Notes under the pieces: generated by a model
Database searches by the model: none
Told to the model about the DNA's origin: nothing
What the model saw: only the letters and a program-made list of their open reading frames with translations
Assembly: GCF_000614585.1 (NCBI RefSeq)
Contig: NZ_BAKX01000001.1
Location: 372,001 to 436,000, forward strand
Direction: 5' to 3'
DNA: 64,000 bases
DNA from: Porphyromonas gingivicanis JCM 15907
GTDB lineage: Bacteria; Bacteroidota; Bacteroidia; Bacteroidales; Porphyromonadaceae
Position numbers and translations under genes: made by a program
Shown here: positions 28,338-38,307 of the stretch, in pieces
Position numbering within the stretch: position 1 is the first letter of the stretch
Layout of the letters: each line of letters begins with the position of its first letter

Positions 28338-28574
28338 ATGATTTTTGGAAGGAAAAACTATATCCTCATAATAGCTTCACTATTGTTAATCATCTTTGGG
28401 TTTATCTTAATGTCAGGAGGAGGATCTGTAGATGGAGTAACCTTTAACCCTGAGATATTTAGTGTTAGGCGTATTGTGATAGCCCCGATTGTTTCTCTGT
28501 TGGGCTTCTTGCTTATGGTAGTGGCAATAATGCTACCCAATAAGAATAAAAAAGGAAACTCACCTAAAGCCTAA
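28338..28574 (+). CDS. DUF3098 family small membrane protein, 78 aa
   Basis: Two hydrophobic helices (about 9-27 and 47-67) separated by a loop with SGGGSVDGVTFNPEIFSVRRIVIAP, the DUF3098 pattern. The function of the family is not established. It lies between ftsX and uppP, its usual place in Bacteroidota, which suggests a link with envelope growth (inference from context only). Confidence 0.85.
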   Translation: MIFGRKNYILIIASLLLIIFGFILMSGGGSVDGVTFNPEIFSVRRIVIAPIVSLLGFLLMVVAIMLPNKNKKGNSPKA

Positions 28575-28585
28575 CTGCCACTAAA

Positions 28586-29437
28586 ATGACTTTGTTACAA
28601 ACGATAGTACTTGCTATCGTAGAGGGATTGACGGAGTTTCTCCCGATTTCCTCTACGGGGCATCTTATGCTCACACAAGCCTTTTTGGGGATGGAGTCTA
28701 CCCCCTATGTCAGAGCTTTTACAGTATTTATTCAGTTAGGGGCTATTCTTTCTGTTGTAACCCTTTATTGGAAACGATTTTTTCTGCTTCCCAAAAGTCA
28801 GATGTTACAAACGGAAGAATCTTCAAGCAATAAACATCGCTGGCAAGCACTATTCTATTTTTATCTTAAGCTGGTTGTTGCTTGTTTGCCTGCCGCAATA
28901 GCAGGATTTTTTTTCGAAGAGCATATAGATGCCCTTCTCTCTAATGTTTATGTTTTCGCTACTATGCTTCTACTGGGAGGGGTATTGATGCTTTTTGTAG
29001 ATAGAATATTTGCTACATCAAAGAGAGAGAAGGTTTCTTTTTCCAATGCTTTTATGATTGGACTTTATCAATGTATTGCTATGATTCCCGGTGTATCGCG
29101 CTCTATGGCAACTATTGTAGGAGGACAGCAACAGGGATTATCTCGCAAAAGTGCAGCCGAATTTTCTTTCTTCCTTGCTGTACCTGTAATGTTTGGTGCA
29201 ACACTTTTAAAAGCCTATAAACTTTTCAAACAGTTTGGTGTAGATATATTTGTAGACAATGCTGTGTCTCTCATTGTAGGCAATGTGGTGGCTTTTGTTG
29301 TTGCCATATTTGCTATGCGCTTTTTTATCAATTTTTTGACCAAGTTTGGCTTCAAATACTTTGGCTATTATCGAATTGTTGTAGGGCTTCTTATCCTATG
29401 TCTTCTTTGGAGTGGCTTTCCTTTGGATCTTAAGTAA
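28586..29437 (+). CDS. uppP: Undecaprenyl-diphosphate phosphatase
   Basis: A 283-aa multi-pass inner-membrane enzyme (BacA type) that regenerates the undecaprenyl phosphate lipid carrier for wall and glycan synthesis. Both catalytic motifs are present: EGLTEFLPISSTGHLML (about 13-29) and PGVSRSMATIVGG (about 169-181). Eleven bases separate it from the DUF3098 gene and eight from truB. Confidence 0.95.
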   Translation: MTLLQTIVLAIVEGLTEFLPISSTGHLMLTQAFLGMESTPYVRAFTVFIQLGAILSVVTLYWKRFFLLPKSQMLQTEESSSNKHRWQALFYFYLKLVVACLPAAIAGFFFEEHIDALLSNVYVFATMLLLGGVLMLFVDRIFATSKREKVSFSNAFMIGLYQCIAMIPGVSRSMATIVGGQQQGLSRKSAAEFSFFLAVPVMFGATLLKAYKLFKQFGVDIFVDNAVSLIVGNVVAFVVAIFAMRFFINFLTKFGFKYFGYYRIVVGLLILCLLWSGFPLDLK

Positions 29438-29445
29438 TCGGATAT

Positions 29446-30210
29446 ATGATACACTCTAAGAAAGAAGAAAATCAACCTCTTTTGTTGCGTTCGGGAGCTA
29501 TTATACCCATTGATAAACCATTAGATTGGACTTCTTTTGATGTGGTCAATCGATTTCGTATAGCTGTAAAACACACTTTAGGTCTCAAAAAAATAAAAGT
29601 GGGGCATACGGGGACATTAGATCCTAAAGCAACGGGATTACTTTTACTTTGTACAGGACGAGCTACCAAACGTATTGAGGAACTTATGCTCAACTCCAAA
29701 GAGTATGTAGCTACCCTAAAATTAGGAGCTACAACTCCCTCTTTCGATACGGAACACCCCGAAGATACCATCTATTCTTATGAACATATAACTCGAGACA
29801 AGATAGAGGAAGTATTACCTAAATTCCGAGGAGTTATAGAACAAGTACCCCCTATTTTCTCTGCTGTCTCGGTCAATGGAAAAAGGGCTTATGAATTGGC
29901 ACGCAAGGGAAAAGATGCAGAGTTACCCTCCAAAAAAGTAATTATTCATTCCCTTGAAATAGAGAGCTTTCAACTTCCCTATCTATCCCTTCGTATAGTG
30001 TGTGGTAAGGGTACTTACATACGTTCTTTGGCAAGAGATTTAGGAGTAGCTCTGCAGAGCGGAGCCTATCTAACTGCACTAAGACGTACCCATTTAGGAG
30101 CTATTTCTGTAGAAGATGCCTATTCGATAGAAGAGCTCCCGAAAATGCTCTCCCAAGTTGCTTTGCAAGAAGAGGGCTTTCCCGATATTACCCCTCCCAA
30201 TGGGAAGTAA
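29446..30210 (+). CDS. truB: tRNA pseudouridine(55) synthase
   Basis: A 254-aa pseudouridine synthase that modifies U55 in the T loop of tRNAs. DKPLDWTSFDVVNRFR (about 23-38) and the catalytic-Asp motif KVGHTGTLDPKATGLLLLC (about 50-69) are intact, with the later RIVCGKGTYIRSLARDLG motif (about 184-201). It is complete and follows uppP by eight bases. Confidence 0.95.
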   Translation: MIHSKKEENQPLLLRSGAIIPIDKPLDWTSFDVVNRFRIAVKHTLGLKKIKVGHTGTLDPKATGLLLLCTGRATKRIEELMLNSKEYVATLKLGATTPSFDTEHPEDTIYSYEHITRDKIEEVLPKFRGVIEQVPPIFSAVSVNGKRAYELARKGKDAELPSKKVIIHSLEIESFQLPYLSLRIVCGKGTYIRSLARDLGVALQSGAYLTALRRTHLGAISVEDAYSIEELPKMLSQVALQEEGFPDITPPNGK

Positions 30211-30275
30211 TGAACGAATCCTGATATTGGATTGTTTTCAATATATGTGCATATTTATAACTAAGAAAAATATAC

Positions 30276-31327
30276 TTGATGAAACTTTCTGAGTTCGACT
30301 TTAAACTGCCTGAGCATCTTATAGCTTCGCATCCTACACAGCATCGAGATGAGTCTCGTTTAATGGTCCTTAATCGAAAAGATGGCTCTATTGAGCATCG
30401 GGTATTCAAGGATATTATCAACTATTTTGGCAAGGGAGATACATTCGTTTTTAATAATACCAAAGTTATCCCTGCTCGCTTTATGGAAAGAAGGAAAAAA
30501 CTATGGCTCGAATAGAGGTTTTTCTCCTTCGAGAACTGAATAAAGATATCAAACTTTGGGATGTATTGGTAGACCCTGCTCGCAAGATAAGGATTGGTAA
30601 TAAACTTTATTTTGGTCCCGATGATGCTCTTGTGGCAGAAGTTATAGATAATACTATCAATGGAGGACGTACTTTGCGTTTTCTCTATGACGGAACGCAC
30701 GAAGAATTCAAGTCTTATCTCTATGCTTTGGGGGCAGCTCCCTTACCTAAGTATATGAATCGAGAGGCAGAGGAAGAAGATTTGGAGCGTTTTCAAACGA
30801 TTTATGCTTCAGAGGAGGGAGCCGTTATTGCTCCTGCAGCAGGACTTCACTTTAGTAGAGAGTTGCTCAAAAGGCTTCAGATAGCTGACTGTAATTTTGC
30901 TTATTTGACCTTGCACAATGGATTAGGCAACTTCGAAAATCAAGACATAGAAGACCTTTCCAAACATCGTAAGAACAATGAACAGATGATTATTACCAAA
31001 GAGTGCTGTGATATTGCCAATAAAGGTAAAGAGGGCGGAGGGCAAATTGTTGCCGTAGGAACTTCTGTTCTCAGAGCCTTGGAAACGGCGGTCAGTACCG
31101 ATGGACGTATAAAAGAGTTTGATGGATGGACTAACAAGTATATCTATCCACCCTACAACATAGCCTTTGCAACTTCTTTGATTACTAATTTTCATATGCC
31201 TTTGTCTTTGTTACTTATGATGGCAGCTTCAATGGGAGGCTATGAGCATGTAATGAATGCCTATGAGATGGCTATCAAAGAAGAGTATAGATTTGGTGCT
31301 TATGGAGATGCCATGTTGATTATCTAA
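30276..31327 (+). CDS. queA: S-adenosylmethionine:tRNA ribosyltransferase-isomerase (one frameshift in this sequence)
   Basis: Transfers the ribosyl part of SAM to preQ1 in tRNA to make epoxyqueuosine. The first frame has the QueA start [25 protein letters not shown] and NTKVIPAR; the second has [38 protein letters not shown] and the C-terminal [12 protein letters not shown] and [12 protein letters not shown]. The break is in the T run at 30480-30482; adding a T restores RFYGKKEKT and a 350-aa protein. The start is the ATG at 30276-30280 region just before KLSEFDF; overlap of fragments at 30503-30515 is an artefact. Confidence 0.94.
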
Positions 31328-31354
31328 TCCTCTTTACTCTTTCTCTTTAACGCT

Positions 31355-31849
31355 ATGGACAAGAGAAAAAAGTCAACCATCGTATACCTCGCTTTGGGAA
31401 GTAATCTTGGAGCGAGGCATGTTATATTGTCACAGGCTATAACACAACTCTCTGAAGAAGTGGGTAGTGTCCTTTCTATAGCTTCTTTTTATGAGACGAC
31501 TCCTTGGGGGTTTTCTTCTGAATATCAGTTTCTCAATACAGTTATAGCCCTACGTACTGAATTTTCGGCGGAAGAACTACTGGCCGAAACACAAAGGATA
31601 GAACGTTCTTTGGGACGTACTTCGAAACATCTCGTAGGAGAGAATTATACAGATCGTACTATTGATATAGATATTCTATTCTATGGAGAAGAAGTTATCC
31701 ATTTAGAAGATCGACTTATTATTCCGCATCCACTCCTACACGAACGCCTATTTGTATTGGAGCCTTTAGTGCAAATAGCCCCTAATTTAATACATCCCCA
31801 AAAGAAACAAACTATTCTTACTTTGTTCAAAGTAAGGAACTCCTTATAG
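31355..31849 (+). CDS. folK: 2-amino-4-hydroxy-6-hydroxymethyldihydropteridine diphosphokinase
   Basis: A 164-aa HPPK that makes the pterin diphosphate used by FolP. Motifs: YLALGSNLGARH (about 11-22), FYETTPWGF (about 44-52) and the metal-binding DRTIDIDILFYGEEVI with IPHPLLHERLFVLEPL (about 98-138). It is the last gene of the ftsX operon, followed by the two-way terminator at 32055-32104. Confidence 0.94.
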   Translation: MDKRKKSTIVYLALGSNLGARHVILSQAITQLSEEVGSVLSIASFYETTPWGFSSEYQFLNTVIALRTEFSAEELLAETQRIERSLGRTSKHLVGENYTDRTIDIDILFYGEEVIHLEDRLIIPHPLLHERLFVLEPLVQIAPNLIHPQKKQTILTLFKVRNSL

Positions 31850-32054
31850 ATACTATGGCTGAAGACTTGTAAACGAAGCTAAGAGAAGAGGGGTATAGAG
31901 AAGAAGCGAGGGTATTCAAAGGGATATGAACTTTCTGTTTCTCATTTGTTACTACAAGGTTTAAGATCGACGGGGTTTACCCACTTTTTTAGGATGGTAT
32001 TCACTTTTTTCGGACTCTACCGATAGTATCAAATAAAAACTTGAAAAACATTGA

Positions 32055-32104
32055 AAAAGATAAAGGGCTGACTTTCTATTTAGAGAGTCTGCCCTTTATC
32101 TTTT
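32055..32104. terminator. Bidirectional terminator between folK and the sugar permease gene
   Basis: AAAAGATAAAGGGC (32055-32068) pairs with GCCCTTTATCTTTT (32091-32104), and inside it GACTTTCT pairs with AGAGAGTC, giving one long hairpin with a short loop. T-rich sequence follows on the right and A-rich sequence precedes on the left, so it can end both the rightward folK transcript and the leftward permease transcript. The gap from 31850 otherwise holds only a weak 20-base repetition of CACTTTTTT (31982-31990 and 32002-32010). Confidence 0.8.
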
Positions 32105-32123
32105 CCTTTTTACCCCTTCTAAA

Positions 32124-33425
32124 TTAGCGTATCAGTTTAGACTTATATCCTTCAATAGCATAGTACAGCATATAGATTTCGCCTATAACAACCAAAATCC
32201 AAGTCCACTTCCAATTACCTACAAAGTCTGCTAATGCTCCTTGCAGGAAAGGCATAATAGCCCCTCCGATTACCCCCATAAGAAGAGCTCCTGAGGCTTG
32301 TGCAGTGTATTTACCCAATTTATCGATAGCTAAAGAGAAAATAGCCCCCCACATTAATGAATGTAACAACCCTACTGCAATCAGAATCCTTGGTTCTTTA
32401 AGTAGCATAGAGAGTGCTATTAATAGAGCGGCACATAGAGATGTTACCAGCAACTGTATATTGGCTCTAATCATCGTTAAGAAGCTACTTAGAAAACGTC
32501 CTATGAGCATAGAGAGCCAATACAAGCTACTCCAAGCTACAACCTCGGTATAAGACAATCCCAAATCCTGCTGCCCATAGTGGATGATATTACTACCAAT
32601 ACAGACCTCACAACCAACATACATAAAAATGGCTATAACCCCTAAACGGAGATGTCTAAACTTGTATACAGAGTGTTCTAAGGCTTCTGTTGTACTATCT
32701 GAGTCGGGAGTTAATTCTGGTAATCGGATATATTTTATCCCCACAAAAAGCACTCCTACGAAAAGAATAAATAGAAAAAGGGGAAGTACAATAGAGGTTA
32801 CTTCTACATCTGCACCTTCTTTCCCTCTAAAGAGTACATAACCTACGAAAATGGGGCCTAACGTATTCATTAAAGAATTGGCTGTTCCAGCAATGTTTTG
32901 GCGAGTAACTCCGGTTGTTCTAGGTACTGAACAGACGATAATGTAAGGGTTAACAGAAGCTTGTAGATAAGTCAATCCTGTACCAGACACAAATGACCCA
33001 ATTAAGAATATAAAGTAGCCTATGGGAAGGTATATTCCATTACTAAATGGTATTGCATTCCACCTCATAAGAGAGGTGTTTGAAGAGAACCATTGATGAG
33101 ATAAGGCTGAAAGTTCAAAAATCGCCAAAGAAGCCATTACAATAGCGGTTCCAAAAAGAAGAGTCTTCTTATATCCATTCTTTTGAAGGTATTTTGCGCT
33201 TGTAGGCCCCATAACAAGGTAGGCTAAGAAAAAGGCAAAAGTCAAAAGTGTAGTCAAAGTATTTTCTAAAGAGCCTGCCTGAGCGAGAAAAGCAGCTTTT
33301 AGTGGAGCTTGAAACTGTTGATTGATACTCGTAATGAGACCAATCAAAGCCATTAAAACCACCATAAAGATGAAAGCGGGGAAATCGTTTCTTATTCCCC
33401 TGATTGCAGTAGTACTTGAAGTCAT
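32124..33425 (-). CDS. MFS sugar permease, FucP-like
   Basis: A 433-aa inner-membrane protein with 12 predicted helices. The pattern FFLAYLVMGPTSAKYLQKNGYKKTLLFGT (about 65-93) with a later SGTGLTYLQASVNPYI (about 147-162) and NSLMNTLGPIFVGY (about 187-200) fits the L-fucose/glucose/galactose-H+ symporter group of the MFS common in Bacteroidota. The sugar is not determined. It is 25 bp after the NnrE/NnrD-like gene on the same strand, so it probably ends that long transcript, which stops at the terminator on its 3' side. Confidence 0.85.
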   Translation of the reverse strand: MTSSTTAIRGIRNDFPAFIFMVVLMALIGLITSINQQFQAPLKAAFLAQAGSLENTLTTLLTFAFFLAYLVMGPTSAKYLQKNGYKKTLLFGTAIVMASLAIFELSALSHQWFSSNTSLMRWNAIPFSNGIYLPIGYFIFLIGSFVSGTGLTYLQASVNPYIIVCSVPRTTGVTRQNIAGTANSLMNTLGPIFVGYVLFRGKEGADVEVTSIVLPLFLFILFVGVLFVGIKYIRLPELTPDSDSTTEALEHSVYKFRHLRLGVIAIFMYVGCEVCIGSNIIHYGQQDLGLSYTEVVAWSSLYWLSMLIGRFLSSFLTMIRANIQLLVTSLCAALLIALSMLLKEPRILIAVGLLHSLMWGAIFSLAIDKLGKYTAQASGALLMGVIGGAIMPFLQGALADFVGNWKWTWILVVIGEIYMLYYAIEGYKSKLIR

Positions 33426-33450
33426 AATGTATTAATAACTCAGAAAATAG

Positions 33451-35037
33451 TTACTTGAATTGACGAAAAACCTCGGGTAGAGTTTTAATAATGTCAGAAG
33501 CGGTTAGAGAGAAGTGTGCATATTTACCTATGTAAAGATTACAAGCTAAGCCATAAAGGTGAGGGGCTATTATCGAAGCTGTAAAGGGGGAATAGTTCTG
33601 TGCTAAAAGGGATAGGACAATCCCCAATAAAACGTAATGCCCCCCCTGCACCTCCTTTTCATTAGTACCGCTTGTATTGAATATCACCTTACCATCAGGC
33701 ATGCAAATAGCAGTTCTATAGCCTTGCAAGATTATATAAACCATTTTTCTCTTTGCAAAAGCACTTGCTTGTTCTACACGTTGCTCTTCCGTAGTACTTA
33801 TTACTTTGAAGAGTCTATCAAAAGCACTTCCTGAGAGAATCAATATTGACTTCTCGGGAAGCACATCCAATAAATCATCGTCTTCGGTAAATATGCCAAT
33901 GGCTTCTTCATCGAACACAAATTGCTTATCTGATAGGGAGAAAAAAAGATTCTCAAGGTATTGCTTTACTGTTGGATTTCGATCAAGCCCTCCGCCTAAA
34001 CCTATAGCAGTATAAGAATGTAAAGCCGATATTTTTGAATGTATGGAATCTTTTTTGGTGGTAACTTGAGGAGAGGAGTCTTTGTATTCCAAAGGAAGAG
34101 AATCTATAACTTTGACCTCTGGAATAGCCATTTGTAACCAATATTTTTCTTCTTCTGTTGTTTGAATGGCTACATGAGAGACTCCTGTATGCAAGCAGCC
34201 TCTGGTTGACAAGATTAGAGAACCGATGCTCTCAGAACCTCCTCCAATGAGCAGAGCCTCTCCTTTTGTAGCTGGTAAAGCAGGAGAAAGTTTGTTTCGT
34301 TTTAACGAAAGTACTACATCATGATCAGTAGTTTCAAAGTAACGAGTGTCCAGCTGTTTTTCTACACGTTCGCTCAGTTTGAAGTCCAAAATTCTTAGTT
34401 CTCCATAAAACTCTCTGTTTTCTCCGAAAAACGAAGACAGTTTCGGGAAATCCAAACAAAAGGTATGAGTGGCTTGTATTGCACACCCAGGGTGTAAATC
34501 TTGGTTACTATCGGAAGATAAACCAGATGGAATATCTACAGATACTATATTTGGTCCTTCCGATTGATTGATGTATTTGATAAGTTTCCCAAATCCACTA
34601 TCAGGTTTCAATGGAGATGGTAAATCCGTGCCAAAAAGGGCATCAATAATAATATGCCTATGCTCTATTTGAGGGGGAGTAAACTGATTGTCAATTTCAT
34701 GTAGGAGAATATTGGGTAGCGTTAGCAACTGCTCTTTTAAGAGAGTTGCTTCTTTAGAAAGCCCTAAAGGAGGTTTGAATAGAAAAATTTCTATCTGATG
34801 TCCTGCTCTGATTTGTTCTGATAGAATTAATGCGATATTTAGCCCAATAGCACCATTATAACTTGGACCTGAGAAGATAATGAAAGGACGAGAAAGATAA
34901 TCTTCATAACATACTCTTAGTTCTGAAACGAACTGAGAAGCATGAAAACTTATAAGTTCTTGAATGGTGCATATTCCTTCTTCTAAAGACTCAGAATATA
35001 TCTTTTTAATGTTTGCTTCTGTGAAAATCTTTCTCAT
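33451..35037 (-). CDS. NnrE/NnrD-like fusion protein with degenerate active sites
   Basis: A 528-aa protein laid out like the bifunctional NAD(P)HX epimerase (YjeF N-terminal, about 1-215) and ADP/ATP-dependent NAD(P)HX dehydratase (ribokinase-like, about 240-528). The scaffold is recognisable: FIIFSGPSYNG, VSVDIPSGL, TKGEALLIGGGSESIGSLIL, AIGLGGGLDRN, LGIVLSLLAQNYSP. The usual catalytic elements are not: the epimerase GNNGGDG loop reads SYNGAIG, and in the kinase-like half the GSGDVL(T/A)G motif with the catalytic Asp reads QGGHYVLLG, with the DADAL and HPKE(L/M) segments also changed. No frameshift explains this. It may be a non-catalytic or repurposed homologue. It lies 37 bp after lpxA. 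Confidence 0.75.
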   Translation of the reverse strand: MRKIFTEANIKKIYSESLEEGICTIQELISFHASQFVSELRVCYEDYLSRPFIIFSGPSYNGAIGLNIALILSEQIRAGHQIEIFLFKPPLGLSKEATLLKEQLLTLPNILLHEIDNQFTPPQIEHRHIIIDALFGTDLPSPLKPDSGFGKLIKYINQSEGPNIVSVDIPSGLSSDSNQDLHPGCAIQATHTFCLDFPKLSSFFGENREFYGELRILDFKLSERVEKQLDTRYFETTDHDVVLSLKRNKLSPALPATKGEALLIGGGSESIGSLILSTRGCLHTGVSHVAIQTTEEEKYWLQMAIPEVKVIDSLPLEYKDSSPQVTTKKDSIHSKISALHSYTAIGLGGGLDRNPTVKQYLENLFFSLSDKQFVFDEEAIGIFTEDDDLLDVLPEKSILILSGSAFDRLFKVISTTEEQRVEQASAFAKRKMVYIILQGYRTAICMPDGKVIFNTSGTNEKEVQGGHYVLLGIVLSLLAQNYSPFTASIIAPHLYGLACNLYIGKYAHFSLTASDIIKTLPEVFRQFK

Positions 35038-35074
35038 CTCTCTCTCTGCAAAAACTACAAGTTACTATCCTTCT

Positions 35075-35869
35075 TTATTCGAGATTGCTACGGACGATAC
35101 CTCTCTCAGACTCCTTTATAAAATGAAGTATTAAGTCTCGCTCGGCAGAGGAGGGATAGTCTTGCTCTATTGCTCGTAGGGCATCTGTATTATTCAACCC
35201 TTTGAGGTAGAGCGTGCGGTAGATATCTCCAATCAAAAATATTTGTTCATTAGTAAAACCTCTACGACGTAAACCGACGATATTAATGCCACAATAAGCA
35301 ATAGGATCTCTACCCACAATAACATAAGGAGGGATATCTTTAGTCACTTTAGATCCACCTTGTATCATCACGTGTTGAGATATATTGACAAACTGATGTA
35401 CCAGAACTCCTCCACTTAGAATAGCAAAATCATCTACTTGTACTTCACCAGCTATTTGTGTAGCATTGCCTATTATAATGTTATTGTTGAGTATACAGTC
35501 ATGTGCTACATGGCTATAGGCCATTAGAAGGCAGCGGTCCCCCACTTTAGTAAAACCTCTCGAGGCTGTTCCTCGATTTATTGTGGCATATTCTCGTATG
35601 GTTGTATCGTCTCCTATGATAGCCAGAGTTTCTTCATTCTTGAATTTAAGATCTTGTGGAATACCTCCTATTACAGCTCCTGGATGGATGTTGCAACGGT
35701 TACCGATACGGCTTCCATTACGAACAATAGAGTGGGGATGTAGGGTAGTATTGTCTCCTATCTCTGTATTTTCTTCTACTATAGCAAAAGCATCGATGTA
35801 TACCCCCATCCCAATTTGAGCCCTAGGATGTATTAAGGCTTGGGGATGGATAAATGTTTCCTGTGTCAT
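35075..35869 (-). CDS. lpxA: UDP-N-acetylglucosamine acyltransferase
   Basis: A 264-aa left-handed beta-helix enzyme for the first step of lipid A synthesis. Hexapeptide repeats fill about residues 8-190 (IHPRAQIG, IGDNTTLHPHSIVRN), with the catalytic His in MAYSHVAHDC (about 116-125) and the C-terminal helical domain NIVGLRRRGFTNEQIFLIGDIYRTLY. It is 15 bases after lpxC/fabZ in the lipid A cluster. Confidence 0.95.
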   Translation of the reverse strand: MTQETFIHPQALIHPRAQIGMGVYIDAFAIVEENTEIGDNTTLHPHSIVRNGSRIGNRCNIHPGAVIGGIPQDLKFKNEETLAIIGDDTTIREYATINRGTASRGFTKVGDRCLLMAYSHVAHDCILNNNIIIGNATQIAGEVQVDDFAILSGGVLVHQFVNISQHVMIQGGSKVTKDIPPYVIVGRDPIAYCGINIVGLRRRGFTNEQIFLIGDIYRTLYLKGLNNTDALRAIEQDYPSSAERDLILHFIKESERGIVRSNLE

Positions 35870-35884
35870 AAGGTGTGTTGTAAG

Positions 35885-37264
35885 TTATTGAGGATTATTT
35901 TTTATAATCTGCGCCATAAACTCTGCCTCGCAAACCAATTTATTGCCAACAAAGGCTAAGCCTCGCATATTAGCAACTCCTCGGCTTATTTCTGAAGTCA
36001 TACGTAACTTAAAGAGCAATGTATCTCCAGGTACTACTTTCTGTCTAAACTTTACGTTATTTATTTTCAAAAAGTAGGTAGAGCATTTTTCATTTCCCAT
36101 AGAGTTCAATACCAAAAGCCCCCCCGTTTGTGCCATAGCTTCTACAATTAGAACCCCTGGCATAACAGGTTCTTCTGGAAAGTGCCCTGGGAAAAAAGGC
36201 TCATTGCAAGAAACGCTTTTAACACCTACAATAGAATCTCGTTTAATTTCAATTACTTTGTCAACTAAAAGAAATGGAAATCTATGAGGTAAAAGTTCCT
36301 TGATACGATTTATATCTAACAATGGAGGAAGATTAGGATTGTACTGAGGTGCCTGTTCTTCCATTTGCTTAATGTCTTTACGGATCAAACGAGCCATCTG
36401 ATTGTTAATACCATGCCCTGGACAGAAAGCGATTATATGCCCTTTTAAAAAACGACCACAAAGAGCCAAATCTCCAATGACATCCAACAACTTATGACGA
36501 GCTGGTTCATTAACCATCAACGGATTGGGGTTGATACTGCCCAAATGTTCTGGAATAGTATAACCCTCTCCTAAGTGAGTTTGCAGAGCTTTCTTCTTAT
36601 CCTCATCAAGCTCTTCGTCATAAATTACGTGTGCATTGCTCAAATCTCCGCCCTTTATAAGACCTTTTTCTAAAAGAGGAAGAATCTCACGAACAAAAAC
36701 AAAGCTACGAGCTGGTGCTATCTCTGAAGCAAAATCTGTATTGGCATCATAGGTGGCAAATTGATTAGAAAGAGCAGGAGATGGATAAGAAATATGCACA
36801 TCTATAGAGAATTGATCATCAGGTAATGCAATAAGTTTAGCTCCCGTTTCAGGATCTGTTACTTCCATTCTTTGCTTTACATAGTAGTACTCACGATCTG
36901 CTTCTTGCTCTTTCAGTCCAACTTTTTGAATAGCTTCAATGTAAGGTAAAGCACTTCCGTCCAATATGGGACATTCTGGAGCATTTACTTCTATGATACA
37001 GTTATCTACTCCTAAAGAATACAAAGCACTCAATACATGCTCTACAGTACTTATGCTTAGTTCTCCTTTTTTTATAACTGTACTACGCTCAGTAGAGTTT
37101 ACCAACTCTGCCAATAAAGAAAAAGTCTGTCCCTCTTTGTCTGCTCTACGTACCACATACCCTGTATTGGCTGGAGCAGGTAGTAGAGACATAGATATAT
37201 CTAATCCTGTATGTAACCCTTTACCACTGAAGTGCAGTGGAGCGCTTAATGTTTGTTGTTGCAT
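35885..37264 (-). CDS. lpxC/fabZ: Fused UDP-3-O-acyl-GlcNAc deacetylase / 3-hydroxyacyl-ACP dehydratase
   Basis: A 459-aa fusion found in Bacteroidota. Residues 1 to about 300 are LpxC, the zinc deacetylase and committed step of lipid A synthesis: [31 protein letters not shown] and the zinc site [12 protein letters not shown], plus [17 protein letters not shown]. Residues about 310-459 are FabZ, with [14 protein letters not shown] and the active-site [20 protein letters not shown] (His and Glu). Its ATG lies inside the end of lpxD (overlap of 19 bases). Confidence 0.95.
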   Translation of the reverse strand: MQQQTLSAPLHFSGKGLHTGLDISMSLLPAPANTGYVVRRADKEGQTFSLLAELVNSTERSTVIKKGELSISTVEHVLSALYSLGVDNCIIEVNAPECPILDGSALPYIEAIQKVGLKEQEADREYYYVKQRMEVTDPETGAKLIALPDDQFSIDVHISYPSPALSNQFATYDANTDFASEIAPARSFVFVREILPLLEKGLIKGGDLSNAHVIYDEELDEDKKKALQTHLGEGYTIPEHLGSINPNPLMVNEPARHKLLDVIGDLALCGRFLKGHIIAFCPGHGINNQMARLIRKDIKQMEEQAPQYNPNLPPLLDINRIKELLPHRFPFLLVDKVIEIKRDSIVGVKSVSCNEPFFPGHFPEEPVMPGVLIVEAMAQTGGLLVLNSMGNEKCSTYFLKINNVKFRQKVVPGDTLLFKLRMTSEISRGVANMRGLAFVGNKLVCEAEFMAQIIKNNPQ

Positions 37265-38297
37265 AACTCTGATTCTATTTGTGTTAGTTTTTTTTCTAAA
37301 TCACTCAGACGAGTATATAATTCTGGCAATTTGGGGATGATTGTATAGGCACGTAATGCTTTGGATACATCCATCGCAGGAGAACCCAAAATGGTTCTAC
37401 CTGATTTTATGTTTCCAAGCACTCCTGTCTGTCCTCCCATATTAACTCGATCTCCTATAGTTATATGACCAGCAATGCCAGCTTGCCCACCTACCTTACA
37501 CCATGAACCTACATGAGAGGAGCCTGCCATACCTGTCTGAGAAGCCATTACAGTATGCTCGCCGATAGTACAGTTATGAGCCACTTGGATAAGGTTGTCC
37601 AACTTTGTACCCTGCCCAATGATAGTTGCTCCCATTACAGCTCTATCAACACATGTGTTGGCCCCAATTTCTACATAATCCTCGATTTTAACACTTCCCA
37701 ATTGAGGTATTTTGTCATAGCCTGTCTCGGTAGGAGCAAAACCGAATCCATCAGCACCAATGACTGCTCCAGAGTGAACAATGCAATGCGAACCAATTGT
37801 ACAAGTATGGTAAATCGAAACGTGAGGATAGATAATGGTATTCTCTCCAATCGTAACATCTTTTCCGATGTAACAATGAGGTATATAGAGCACCCTTCTC
37901 CTAGAACGACTCCTTCTTCAATATGTACAAAAGGTGCTATATAGCATCGCTTCGGAATCTTTACAGAGGGGTGTATAAAAGCCTCTTGAGCTATACCCTC
38001 TTTTTTAGGATTTAGCTCTTCGGCTACAAACTGCATTAACTTGGCCAGCGAGGCATAAGGATTTTCTACCCTTATAAGAGAAGGTTTATAAGGTTGTGCT
38101 GGCTCAAAATCTTTGCTAACCAATACTGCTGTAGCCTGTGAGGTATAGAGATATGACTCATACTTTGCATTGGCTATAAAAGAAAGTTCGCCCTCCTTGG
38201 CATCTTCGATTTTCCCGAAAGCGGATACCGTTGCTTCGGTATCACCTTCAACAATTCCTTCTATTAAAGAGGCAATTTCCTTTAAAGTGTACCTCAT
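37246..38297 (-). CDS. lpxD: UDP-3-O-acylglucosamine N-acyltransferase (one frameshift in this sequence)
   Basis: A lipid A acyltransferase with an N-terminal uridine-binding domain ([32 protein letters not shown]) and a beta-helix ([29 protein letters not shown], then [20 protein letters not shown]) with the catalytic-His segment [13 protein letters not shown]. The break is at 37880-37881: restoring one base gives [12 protein letters not shown] and a 350-aa protein. The start at 38297 gives [10 protein letters not shown]. The gene is 10 bases after pyrF. Confidence 0.94.
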
Positions 38298-38307
38298 ACT
38301 TTATCTG

